Shown one piece after another: positions 43,817-52,054 of a stretch of 61,224 bases of DNA. A model generated the notes under the pieces. It saw only the letters and a list, made by a program, of their open reading frames with translations. It had not been told where the DNA came from and made no database searches. The stretch is from Flavobacteriaceae bacterium UBA2540. Its GTDB lineage: Bacteria; Bacteroidota; Bacteroidia; Flavobacteriales; Flavobacteriaceae. Position 1 is the stretch's first letter, and the number at the start of each line of letters is the position of its first letter. Position numbers and translations under genes: made by a program. The stretch is taken from contig DDMS01000011.1 in assembly GCA_002340765.1 (NCBI GenBank), positions 1 to 61,224 on the forward strand, in the 5' to 3' direction.

Positions 43817-46255
43817 ATGAAATTAATGATTTATGTGCCATTTGTAATGGCAATCATTGGCTTACTTTTTATGTATGCTAAAAGAGCTTGGGTATTAAAA
43901 CAAGATGCTGGAGATGGAAAAATGAAAGAAATTTCAGATTATATTTATGAAGGTGCCCTTGCATTTTTAAAAGCAGAATATAGATTATTAACTTTTTTTG
44001 TTATTGGTGCTAGTATTGTATTAGCCTTAGTTTCTCAATTTGTTGAAACTACTAGTATTCTCATTGTAGTTGCTTTTGTTTTCGGAGCTTTCTTTTCAGC
44101 TTTGGCTGGAAATATGGGAATGAAAATCGCTACTAAAACAAATGTTAGAACAACACAAGCGGCTCGTTCGAGTTTGCCACAAGCTTTAAAAGTTTCTTTT
44201 GGTGGCGGAACTGTAATGGGATTAGGTGTTGCCGGTCTGGCAGTGCTTGGTTTGACAGCTTTCTTTATTTTCTTTTATCAATATTTTATGGGGAGCGTTT
44301 GGACATCCAATGAACAAATGACCATCGTTTTAGAAACTTTGGCTGGATTTTCTTTAGGTGCCGAATCTATTGCATTATTTGCTAGAGTTGGAGGTGGCAT
44401 TTATACAAAAGCAGCTGATGTTGGCGCAGATTTGGTTGGAAAAGTAGAAGCTGGAATCCCAGAGGATGATCCAAGAAATCCTGCAACAATTGCAGATAAT
44501 GTGGGTGATAATGTGGGTGATGTTGCTGGAATGGGAGCCGATTTATTTGGTTCATATGTTGCAACCGTTTTAGCCGCAATGGTTTTAGGAAATTACGTAA
44601 TTAAAGATATGGGAGGAAGTATCAATGACGCTTTTGGCGGAATTGGTCCAATTTTATTGCCAATGGCAATCGCAGGTTTTGGGATTTTATTCTCAATAAT
44701 CGGAACAATGTTAGTGAAAATTTCAAGCGACAATGCTAAAGAAAAGCAAGTTCAAGCTGCATTAAATAAAGGAAATTGGGTTTCAATTGTATTAACTTTA
44801 ATTTCTTGTTATTTCTTGGTAGATTTTATGTTGCCCGAGGTAATGACTATGGATTTTTACGGTGAAGGATCAAAAGAAATTTCTTCAATGCGTGTTTTCT
44901 ATGCAACAATAGTCGGTTTAGTCGTTGGTGGAGTTATATCTTCAGTAACAGAATATTATACAGGTTTAGGTACAAAACCAGTTTTGGCAATCGTACAAAA
45001 ATCTTCAACAGGAGCAGGAACAAACGTAATTGCTGGTTTGGCAACTGGAATGATTTCTACATTTCCAACAGTATTATTATTTGCAGCTGCAATTTGGTCC
45101 TCTTATGCTTTTGCAGGTTTTTATGGAGTTGCATTAGCAGCCTCAGCAATGATGGCAACAACAGCGATGCAATTGGCTATTGACGCTTTCGGACCAATTT
45201 CTGATAATGCAGGTGGAATTGCTGAAATGAGTGAATTACCAAAAGAAGTTCGTACAAGAACTGATATTTTAGACTCAGTGGGTAACACAACTGCTGCCAC
45301 TGGAAAAGGTTTTGCAATTGCTTCCGCTGCATTAACTTCTTTAGCTTTATTTGCTGCATATGTAACTTTTACTGGAATTGACGGAATCAATATTTTCAAA
45401 GCACCAGTTTTAGCAATGTTATTTGTTGGAGGCATGATTCCTGTAGTTTTCTCAGCTTTGGCAATGAATTCTGTTGGAAAAGCTGCGATGGATATGGTGT
45501 ATGAAGTTCGCCGTCAATTCAAAGAAATTCCAGGAATTATGGAAGGAACTGGAAAACCTGAATATGGTAAATGTGTTGAAATTTCTACAAAAGCTGCTTT
45601 ACGCGAAATGATGTTACCTGGAGTTTTGACTATTGGTTTTCCAATTGCGATTGTGCTTTTAGGTAAATTAGTTTATATGGGTGATGCAAATGCAAATTCA
45701 TTAGTTGCTGAAATGTTAGGGGGTTATATGGCTGGAGTTACCGTTTCTGGTGTGCTTTGGGCTGTTTTCCAAAACAATGCAGGTGGTGCTTGGGACAACG
45801 CAAAAAAATCTTTTGAAGCTGGAGTTTTGATTAATGGAGAAATGACATACAAAGGTTCTGATGCTCACAAAGCAGCTGTAACTGGAGATACTGTTGGAGA
45901 TCCTTTCAAAGATACTTCTGGACCTTCAATGAATATATTAATCAAATTAACTTGTCTGATTGGTTTGGTAATTGCGCCAATTTTAGGAGGCCATACAGCT
46001 GAAATTTCTGAATCTAATGAATACATTAATAAAGAAATAAAAGTAACTGTTAATCCAGAAAACAAACAATTAGCTTCTGCAATTATCGTTTCAACGAAAA
46101 CTGTAAACGGAAAAACGTTTACAGAAACTGAAACAATTTCAGGAACGTTGGAAGAAATTGAAAAAAGAGCCAAAGAAATTGGCGATATTGAATCAGTTGA
46201 TATAAAAGAAAATAAAGTAACTAAGAATAGTGATATTACTATTAAATTAAAATAG
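43817..46255 (+). CDS. hppA: Membrane-bound ion-pumping pyrophosphatase
   Basis: Integral membrane enzyme coupling pyrophosphate hydrolysis to export of H+ (or Na+). The substrate site is complete: GGGIYTKAADVGADLVGKVE, IPEDDPRNPATIADNVGDNV, GDVAGMGADLFGSY. Ala493 and Gly496 in GNTTAATGKG indicate the K+-dependent class. The gating glutamate usually found in TM6 is not there (LFGSYVAT). Instead Glu183 sits in TM5 (SLGAESIALF), the placement known from Flavobacterium johnsoniae-type H+-PPases. The last 85 or so residues (ISESNEYINKEIKVTVNPEN and on) are a hydrophilic tail beyond the final TM, unusual for the family. The start at 43817 gives 812 residues. Confidence 0.94.
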   Translation: MKLMIYVPFVMAIIGLLFMYAKRAWVLKQDAGDGKMKEISDYIYEGALAFLKAEYRLLTFFVIGASIVLALVSQFVETTSILIVVAFVFGAFFSALAGNMGMKIATKTNVRTTQAARSSLPQALKVSFGGGTVMGLGVAGLAVLGLTAFFIFFYQYFMGSVWTSNEQMTIVLETLAGFSLGAESIALFARVGGGIYTKAADVGADLVGKVEAGIPEDDPRNPATIADNVGDNVGDVAGMGADLFGSYVATVLAAMVLGNYVIKDMGGSINDAFGGIGPILLPMAIAGFGILFSIIGTMLVKISSDNAKEKQVQAALNKGNWVSIVLTLISCYFLVDFMLPEVMTMDFYGEGSKEISSMRVFYATIVGLVVGGVISSVTEYYTGLGTKPVLAIVQKSSTGAGTNVIAGLATGMISTFPTVLLFAAAIWSSYAFAGFYGVALAASAMMATTAMQLAIDAFGPISDNAGGIAEMSELPKEVRTRTDILDSVGNTTAATGKGFAIASAALTSLALFAAYVTFTGIDGINIFKAPVLAMLFVGGMIPVVFSALAMNSVGKAAMDMVYEVRRQFKEIPGIMEGTGKPEYGKCVEISTKAALREMMLPGVLTIGFPIAIVLLGKLVYMGDANANSLVAEMLGGYMAGVTVSGVLWAVFQNNAGGAWDNAKKSFEAGVLINGEMTYKGSDAHKAAVTGDTVGDPFKDTSGPSMNILIKLTCLIGLVIAPILGGHTAEISESNEYINKEIKVTVNPENKQLASAIIVSTKTVNGKTFTETETISGTLEEIEKRAKEIGDIESVDIKENKVTKNSDITIKLK

Positions 46256-46276
46256 TTGCTGAAAAATATTTATATT

Positions 46277-46313
46277 AAAAATCGCTTAGATTCGTTTCTA
46301 AGCGATTTTTTTA
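46277..46313. terminator. Shared terminator of hppA and pxpC
   Basis: AAAATCGCTTAGA (46278-46290), loop TTCGT, TCTAAGCGATTTT (from 46297), T-run. The two genes converge on it. Confidence 0.88.
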
Positions 46314-47159
46314 TAATTTCAAGATTGAAAACACAAAAGTATCTCCAGCTATTTTTTGAGAAAAAATATTGATACTTTTTTCAGTCAATTGCAATATTCT
46401 AGGATAACCACCTGTTACTTGACAATCACGCATCAAAACAATCAATTTTCCTGAAGGCGTAAGTTGAACAGTTCCTGGCAAAACTGCGGATGTTAAAATT
46501 TGTGATAAATTATTTTCTAAAATTTCCACCAAATGAAAACCTGTCCTATTCATATCCTTTGAAATTGTAAACTTATTTTTTAATAATAAGTTTTGTTGAT
46601 TTTTAGTCAATAAATCAAATTCTGGTCCTTTAAAACATTTTATTTTAGTTTTTTTAAAATATGATTTTTTAGTTTTTACAGATGCATGGGAACTCTTAAA
46701 ATCATGAAATTCTAAAAAAGGCAATAAATTTTCTTTTCTAATCATAAAGTCATCTGTTATATTTTGAAAAAAACTGCGACTATTAAATTTAATTTCGGTC
46801 AAAAAACCACCTTTAACAGCCAGATAACAAAACGCTCCAAAATGTCTTGTCCCAAAAGATAAAACATCATTATTATGAACAAAAATTCTTGTGTTTAGAG
46901 GAATTTTCATTTGATTGACTGTTGGAGAAAAATCAGCTCCTGAAATACAAATCATTGTATTTTTAATAAATTGCAATGAACAACCTCCAAAAGTAATTTC
47001 TAAAAGTGCAGTATCTAGAGAATTATTTAGGATATGATTCGCTAAATCCGCTGAATACGAATCCATTACACCAGAAATTGGAATACCAAATTTTGCAAAA
47101 CCTACTCTTCCCTTATCTTGAATTGTTGTAAAAAACCCAGCATTTAAAACTCTAATCAT
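46311..47159 (-). CDS. pxpC: 5-oxoprolinase subunit C (biotin-dependent carboxyltransferase-like, KipA family)
   Basis: Acts with PxpA and PxpB to hydrolyse 5-oxoproline (pyroglutamate) to glutamate at the cost of ATP. 282 residues with family segments FTTIQDKGRVGFAKFGIPIS, GVMDSYSADLANHIL, ALLEITFGGCSLQFI, TKNQQNLLLKNKFTISKDMN and GTVQLTPSGKLIVLMRDCQV. The start overlaps the pxpB end by 8 bases, so translation is coupled. It is the last gene of the four-gene minus-strand operon. Confidence 0.9.
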   Translation of the reverse strand: MIRVLNAGFFTTIQDKGRVGFAKFGIPISGVMDSYSADLANHILNNSLDTALLEITFGGCSLQFIKNTMICISGADFSPTVNQMKIPLNTRIFVHNNDVLSFGTRHFGAFCYLAVKGGFLTEIKFNSRSFFQNITDDFMIRKENLLPFLEFHDFKSSHASVKTKKSYFKKTKIKCFKGPEFDLLTKNQQNLLLKNKFTISKDMNRTGFHLVEILENNLSQILTSAVLPGTVQLTPSGKLIVLMRDCQVTGGYPRILQLTEKSINIFSQKIAGDTFVFSILKL

Positions 47160-47877
47160 TTGATTGCTTTTTTATCATATGATATGAACGATTTGCAACA
47201 CTCTCCTGAATTTCATAAAATTCTTTTATATTTATTGGAATAAATTTTATCTGATCTTTTGTGGTTGCAAAACAAGGAATTTCATTTTCAGAATCAAAAA
47301 AAAGTAAAGGTGTTTTTCCAATAATATTCCATCCACCAGGAGAATTTAAAGGATAAATTCCTGTTTGTTTTCCTCCTATTCCAACTGAACCTTTGTCAAT
47401 TTTCAAACGTGGATTGGGTTTTCTATCCATAAATAATTGTGGATTTAAACCTGCTAAATATAGAAATCCAGGTAAAAAGCCAATAAAAAAAACAGTATAA
47501 ATTGTCTCTGAATGAATTGTAACAATTTTATCAATTGACAAGTTATTTTTTATAGAAATCTCTTTTAAATCCAATCCAAATTCGGCATCATAACAAACAG
47601 GTATTTCCCAAAAATAATTTGATTTATTTGGAATTTGAAAATCAGATTTGTAAATATTTTTTAAAATTTCAACTTCATTTTCATAATTCACAATTTTTTG
47701 AGAATACAAAATCGTGAGTGAATTATATCCAATAATCGTCTCTAAAAAAGGGTAATTATTAGTAGCTATTTTTGATTGGAAATCCAAAATACCATTTAAA
47801 ACTGACATCGAAATTTCAGGAAACCATTCTATTAAAATTGCTTTTTCTCCAAAAAGTTTAAATTGAAGTTGATGCAT
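47152..47877 (-). CDS. pxpB: 5-oxoprolinase subunit B (KipI family)
   Basis: 241 residues of the KipI/allophanate-hydrolase-subunit-1 fold: IPVCYDAEFGLDLKEI, HSETIYTVFFIGFLPGFLYL, LDPRLxxPRxxxPR-equivalent LNPQLFMDRKPNPRLKIDKG, SVGIGGKQTGIYPLNSPGGW and NIIGKTPL. It forms the catalytic pair with PxpC. Its ATG shares one base with the pxpA stop (TAATG). Confidence 0.92.
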   Translation of the reverse strand: MHQLQFKLFGEKAILIEWFPEISMSVLNGILDFQSKIATNNYPFLETIIGYNSLTILYSQKIVNYENEVEILKNIYKSDFQIPNKSNYFWEIPVCYDAEFGLDLKEISIKNNLSIDKIVTIHSETIYTVFFIGFLPGFLYLAGLNPQLFMDRKPNPRLKIDKGSVGIGGKQTGIYPLNSPGGWNIIGKTPLLFFDSENEIPCFATTKDQIKFIPINIKEFYEIQESVANRSYHMIKKQSND

Positions 47878-48587
47878 TATTTTTTGAATTTTTTTGATAA
47901 ATATTTTATAATTTCAACTGCATTTTCAGTATCAGAATGTACACAAAAAGTAGCTGCTTTTATTTCTTTTTGAATTCCTGATATTGTTTTCACTTTCCCT
48001 TCAAAAACAATTTTTGAAACATGTTGAAACACCTTTTTCTTATCTGTTATAGTCGCATTTGAATAGGTTCTATTTACCAATGTCAAGTCATCATTATAAT
48101 TTCTATCAGCAAAAGCTTCATATATAATTTTTATATTATTCTTAATAGCAACTTTTTCTATTTCAGATTTATAAGGGACGTATAAAAAACTATTTCTACT
48201 ATATTTTAAAATTGAATTTACGAAAATTTTTGCTATATTTTTGTCTTTAGCAATAGCATTATACAACGCTCCATGAGGTTTTATATGATGCAAAGTTGCC
48301 TTGTTAAGAAACATTCTTTCCATAAATAAATCCATTTGATATTGTATACTTTCAGAAAGATTTTCGTTTGTAATTTGTATCCATTTTCTTCCAAAATTTT
48401 CTTTGTCAGAAAAAGAAGGATGAGCACCAATCAAAACATTATTTTTCAATGCACATTGTATGGTTTCATCAATCGAATTTTCATCACCGAAATGGCCTCC
48501 ACAAGCAATATTACAAGAAGTTATATGTGGCATTAATAAATGTTCGTTTGCAATTCCTTCACCAACATCACAATTAAAATCTACCAT
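47877..48587 (-). CDS. pxpA: 5-oxoprolinase subunit A (LamB/YcsF family)
   Basis: 236 residues starting with the family hallmark DFNCDVGEG, then ITSCNIACGGHFGD, IGAHPSFSDKENFGRK, HIKPHGALYN and FCVHSDTENA. PxpA is the subunit that phosphorylates or activates 5-oxoproline in current models. The gene lies 3 bases after the transporter gene and overlaps pxpB by one base. Confidence 0.94.
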   Translation of the reverse strand: MVDFNCDVGEGIANEHLLMPHITSCNIACGGHFGDENSIDETIQCALKNNVLIGAHPSFSDKENFGRKWIQITNENLSESIQYQMDLFMERMFLNKATLHHIKPHGALYNAIAKDKNIAKIFVNSILKYSRNSFLYVPYKSEIEKVAIKNNIKIIYEAFADRNYNDDLTLVNRTYSNATITDKKKVFQHVSKIVFEGKVKTISGIQKEIKAATFCVHSDTENAVEIIKYLSKKFKK

Positions 48588-48590
48588 TTT

Positions 48591-49817
48591 TTAAAATAAA
48601 TTAACAGCTTTTAATATTGTTTTTATACCCAAAAAAACAGTTATAAAAAAAATAAAAAATCCAAAAATATTTTGAATTTTTGAGTTTGTAAAACTCCCTA
48701 AAACCGATTTTTTATTCATTATCCATAATAGAATTGCGGTAATTATTGGCAATAAAAGTCCATTTGCTATTTGCGCAAATTTGATAATTTCTATAGGTTT
48801 TATGCCAATTGATGAAAAAATGACACCCAAAATTAATATAGTCATCCAAACTGCTCTAAAAGATTTTGATTTTAAATTTGCTTGCCAACCAAAACATTCT
48901 TTTACAACATAAGCAGCAGCCAAAGGCGCAGTAATTGCTGAAGTGATTCCCGCAGAAAATAGTCCAATTGCCAAAAAATATTTCGCAAAATTACCATACA
49001 AAGGAACCAACCCTAATGCCAAATCTGCAGCATTTGAAATCTCTTTCAAAGAAATTGTGGCTGCAGAAATAATAATAGAAATAGAAACTAGACCTCCAAT
49101 CAAAATGGCTATAATAGTATCTTTTTTTGCGAATTTTATATCTTCATTCTTTTTCCATTTTTCTCTCACTAAAGATGCGTGCAAAAACAAATTATAAGGA
49201 ACAACTGTAGTACCAATCAAACCAATAACTGTCAACAAACTTTGTTCAGGAAGTGAAGGAATAAACAATCCGTGAATAATTTCAAGTAAGTTAGGCTTGG
49301 TGATAATTGCGGTAATCAAAAAGGAAAAACTCATCAATAAAACAAATGAAATTAATACTTTTTCAAGGAATTTATAATTACCAATATACAACAAAATAAA
49401 AGCAATAAATCCTACTAAAATACTCATCAGATTTATTGAAAATGATCCTAATTTTAAAATCGATTGACCAAAAATAGTCTCCAAACCCAAAATTCCACCA
49501 CTGATATTTCCAGCTTCATATGAAGCATTTCCAATAACAATTGCTGATAAAATCAAGCCTATAATAATTTTATTTAAAAAAGAATTTTTAATTTCTTGTT
49601 TAATAACCTCTGACAAACCTTTTTGAGAGATAATTCCCAATCTTGCAGACATTTCTTGTAATATTATAGTTGCAAAAATAGAAAGTAACATTGCCCACAA
49701 AAGATCAAATCCAAAGTTTACTCCTGCAATTGTGCAAAGTGTAACAGTTCCTGGACCTATAAATGCAGCTGCAATTAAAGTTGCTGGACCCCTATTTTTA
49801 AAACAATTTTTCATCAA
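48591..49817 (-). CDS. Nramp-related transporter lacking the metal-binding motifs
   Basis: 408 residues, about 11 TM segments of the Nramp (LeuT-like) fold: RGPATLIAAAFIGPGTVTLC in TM1 and VIGLIGTTVVPYNLFLHASL in TM6. In true metal transporters TM1 carries DPGN and TM6 carries a Met-Pro-His. Here these are GPGT (Gly21-Thr24) and Val206-Pro207-Tyr208, so the Asp, Asn, Met and His metal ligands are gone. As first gene of the operon with pxpABC it is more likely to import 5-oxoproline, or to serve that pathway, than to move Mn2+ or Fe2+. That role is inferred from context. Confidence 0.85.
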   Translation of the reverse strand: MMKNCFKNRGPATLIAAAFIGPGTVTLCTIAGVNFGFDLLWAMLLSIFATIILQEMSARLGIISQKGLSEVIKQEIKNSFLNKIIIGLILSAIVIGNASYEAGNISGGILGLETIFGQSILKLGSFSINLMSILVGFIAFILLYIGNYKFLEKVLISFVLLMSFSFLITAIITKPNLLEIIHGLFIPSLPEQSLLTVIGLIGTTVVPYNLFLHASLVREKWKKNEDIKFAKKDTIIAILIGGLVSISIIISAATISLKEISNAADLALGLVPLYGNFAKYFLAIGLFSAGITSAITAPLAAAYVVKECFGWQANLKSKSFRAVWMTILILGVIFSSIGIKPIEIIKFAQIANGLLLPIITAILLWIMNKKSVLGSFTNSKIQNIFGFFIFFITVFLGIKTILKAVNLF

Positions 49818-49860
49818 TTAAGGCTGAATTAAAACCCTAAAGATACTTTTTTTTAACAAA

Positions 49861-49883
49861 AAACACCTCAAAATGAGGTGTTT
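49861..49883 (-). terminator. Terminator of pckA
   Basis: AAACACCTCA (49861-49870) and TGAGGTGTTT (49874-49883) form a 10-bp hairpin downstream of pckA. On the minus strand it is followed by a T-rich run. Confidence 0.82.
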
Positions 49884-49910
49884 CATCTAAACAAAAAAAA
49901 TTACTAATAT

Positions 49911-51521
49911 TTAAAAAGCATAACGTTGAGGGCCTCCTCTTTGGATTTCTTCACTCGCAAACTCTTCATATTGTTTGAAATTTTTTCTGAAAGCATTTGC
50001 TAACGCAAAAGCTGTTTCATAGTAAGCTTTGTCATCATTCCAAGTTGTTCTTGGACTCAATAATTCTGTTGGAACTCCCGGACAAGTTCTTGGTTGTGCA
50101 ACTCCAAAAACTGAATGAATACGAAAGTTTTCATACTTATAATCACTTAAAGTTCCATTCAAAACTGCAGTTATCATTGCTCGAGTATATTTTAATGGCA
50201 TTCGTTTTCCAATACCATATTTTCCTCCAGACCAACCTGTATTTACCAACCACACATTAACACCTGCATCTTTCATTTTTTTACTCAACATATCAGCATA
50301 TCTTGTTGGATGTAAAGGCATAAAAGGCGCTCCAAAACAAGCCGAAAAACTTGGAACAGGTTCTGTAACACCAGTCTCAGTTCCTGCAACTTTAGCTGTA
50401 TAACCAGAAATAAAATGATACGCAGCTTGAGCTGGCGTTAATTTTGAAATTGGAGGCAATACACCAAAAGCATCAGCAGTTAAGAAAAATATGTTCTTTG
50501 GATTTTTTCCAATAGAGGGATTTTGAATGTTATCAATATGATACAAAGGATAACTTACTCTTGTATTTTCGGTAATTGAAATGTCAGAAAAATCAATCAC
50601 ACCATTATCGTTCAAAACTACATTTTCTAAAATCGCTCCTTTTTTTATGGCTGCATAAATTTCTGGTTCATTTTCTTGTGACAAATTAATCACTTTTGCA
50701 TAACAACCTCCTTCAAAATTAAAAATCGTATTTTCTGAAGTCCAACCATGTTCGTCATCACCAATCAAACTGCGATTTGGATCTGTAGATAACGTTGTTT
50801 TTCCAGTTCCAGATAATCCAAAGAAAATGGCTGTATCTCCATCTTTTCCAACATTTGCAGAACAATGCATTGGCAGGGTATTTTTATAAACTGGCAATAT
50901 AAAATTCAATGCTGAAAAAATCCCTTTTTTGATTTCGCCAGTATAACCTGTTCCTCCAATTAAAGCAATCCTTTTGGTAAAATTCAGAATGGCAAAATTG
51001 TGTTGTCTTGTGCTATCTTGATTTGCATCAGCCATAAAACCTGGTGCACTTATCACAGTCCATTCAGGAGAAAAATCATGCAATTCCTCTTCAGTAGGGC
51101 GTAAAAACATGTTGTATACAAACATATTGCTCCAAGGATATTCATTGATAACTCTGATACTTAATTTATACTTTTCGTCCGCACAGGCATAACATTCTCT
51201 AACAAATAACTCCTTTTCAGATAAATAGCTTACAACTTTTTGATATAGTTTATCGAATTTTTCCTCTTCAAAAGGCAAATTGATGTTGCTCCACCAAACT
51301 TCGTCCTTTGTTGCAGCATCTTTTACAATAAAACGATCTAATGGAGATCTTCCAGTAAATTTGCCAGTGTTCACTACAATTGCTCCTAAAGAAGAAACTG
51401 TTCCTTGTCCTTTTTGAATTGTTTCGTCATGTAACTCATTGGAAGTTAATTGATAGCGAATTTTAGCATTTTTAATTCCTAGATGATTTAACGAAATCGA
51501 TTTCGTATTTGTACCTAACAT
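49911..51521 (-). CDS. pckA: Phosphoenolpyruvate carboxykinase (ATP)
   Basis: Converts oxaloacetate and ATP to PEP and CO2, the entry to gluconeogenesis (with the mdh at 8731-9657 supplying oxaloacetate). 536 residues. The kinase P-loop GLSGTGKTT is at residues 235-243, followed by LIGDDEHGW, NFEGGCYAKV, the substrate loop NTGKFTGRSPLDRFIV and the adenine-binding region NTGWSGGKYGIGKRMPLKYT. A monocistronic gene with a clear terminator. Confidence 0.96.
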   Translation of the reverse strand: MLGTNTKSISLNHLGIKNAKIRYQLTSNELHDETIQKGQGTVSSLGAIVVNTGKFTGRSPLDRFIVKDAATKDEVWWSNINLPFEEEKFDKLYQKVVSYLSEKELFVRECYACADEKYKLSIRVINEYPWSNMFVYNMFLRPTEEELHDFSPEWTVISAPGFMADANQDSTRQHNFAILNFTKRIALIGGTGYTGEIKKGIFSALNFILPVYKNTLPMHCSANVGKDGDTAIFFGLSGTGKTTLSTDPNRSLIGDDEHGWTSENTIFNFEGGCYAKVINLSQENEPEIYAAIKKGAILENVVLNDNGVIDFSDISITENTRVSYPLYHIDNIQNPSIGKNPKNIFFLTADAFGVLPPISKLTPAQAAYHFISGYTAKVAGTETGVTEPVPSFSACFGAPFMPLHPTRYADMLSKKMKDAGVNVWLVNTGWSGGKYGIGKRMPLKYTRAMITAVLNGTLSDYKYENFRIHSVFGVAQPRTCPGVPTELLSPRTTWNDDKAYYETAFALANAFRKNFKQYEEFASEEIQRGGPQRYAF

Positions 51522-51602
51522 ATCAATAATTTTATATTTAATATGGATGTAAAATTATAAAAAAATTACAAAATGAGTACTTTCTTTCTTAAATTTATGA
51601 GA

Positions 51603-52036
51603 TTAATATAGATTTTTAATTTTCTTTAAGAATAATACAATCATAGTCAACCATCCTCCTATCAAAAATAACCCTCCTAAAGGGGTTCTAAACCAGATTG
51701 ATTTTGCGGAAATTGATAAAAATTGAATCAAATAAATTGACCTTGAAAAAGCATAATTCCTGCATAAAATAATCCGTTGATGAATTATTATTGCTTTATA
51801 GAAAATCCTTCAAAAATGGCGACAAAAAGCAATACAATTGGATGATGCATTTGATAACGAACAACAGTTTCAAAACTCAATAATTGCTCTGAAGTCAGCA
51901 TTTCTTTTAATGCATGTGATCCAAATGCCCCTAAAATCAATGCTGAAAGCCCAAATAAACTAACAAAAAATAAATTTAAACATTTATAGCTGTTTTTGTT
52001 AAATTTTAAACAATAATAGTATCTTCGTATTTTCAC
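51603..52036 (-). pseudogene. Pseudogene of a DUF423 membrane protein
   Basis: Minus-strand reading: NLFFVSLFGLSALILGAFGS, HALKEMLTSEQLLSFETVVR, YQMHHPIVLLFVAIFEGFSI, two adjacent stops near 51788-51790, then INGLFYAGIMLFQ, frameshift, IYLIQFLSISAKSIWFRTPL and GGLFLIGGWLTMIVLFLKKI. This is the DUF423 four-TM protein from end to end (GAFGAHALK, PxGGLLFIxGW), broken by stops and a frameshift. The first 82 codons remain open from 52036, but the first 18 residues are atypical. Confidence 0.85.
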
Positions 52037-52054
52037 AAAAATATAGCTTTCTTT

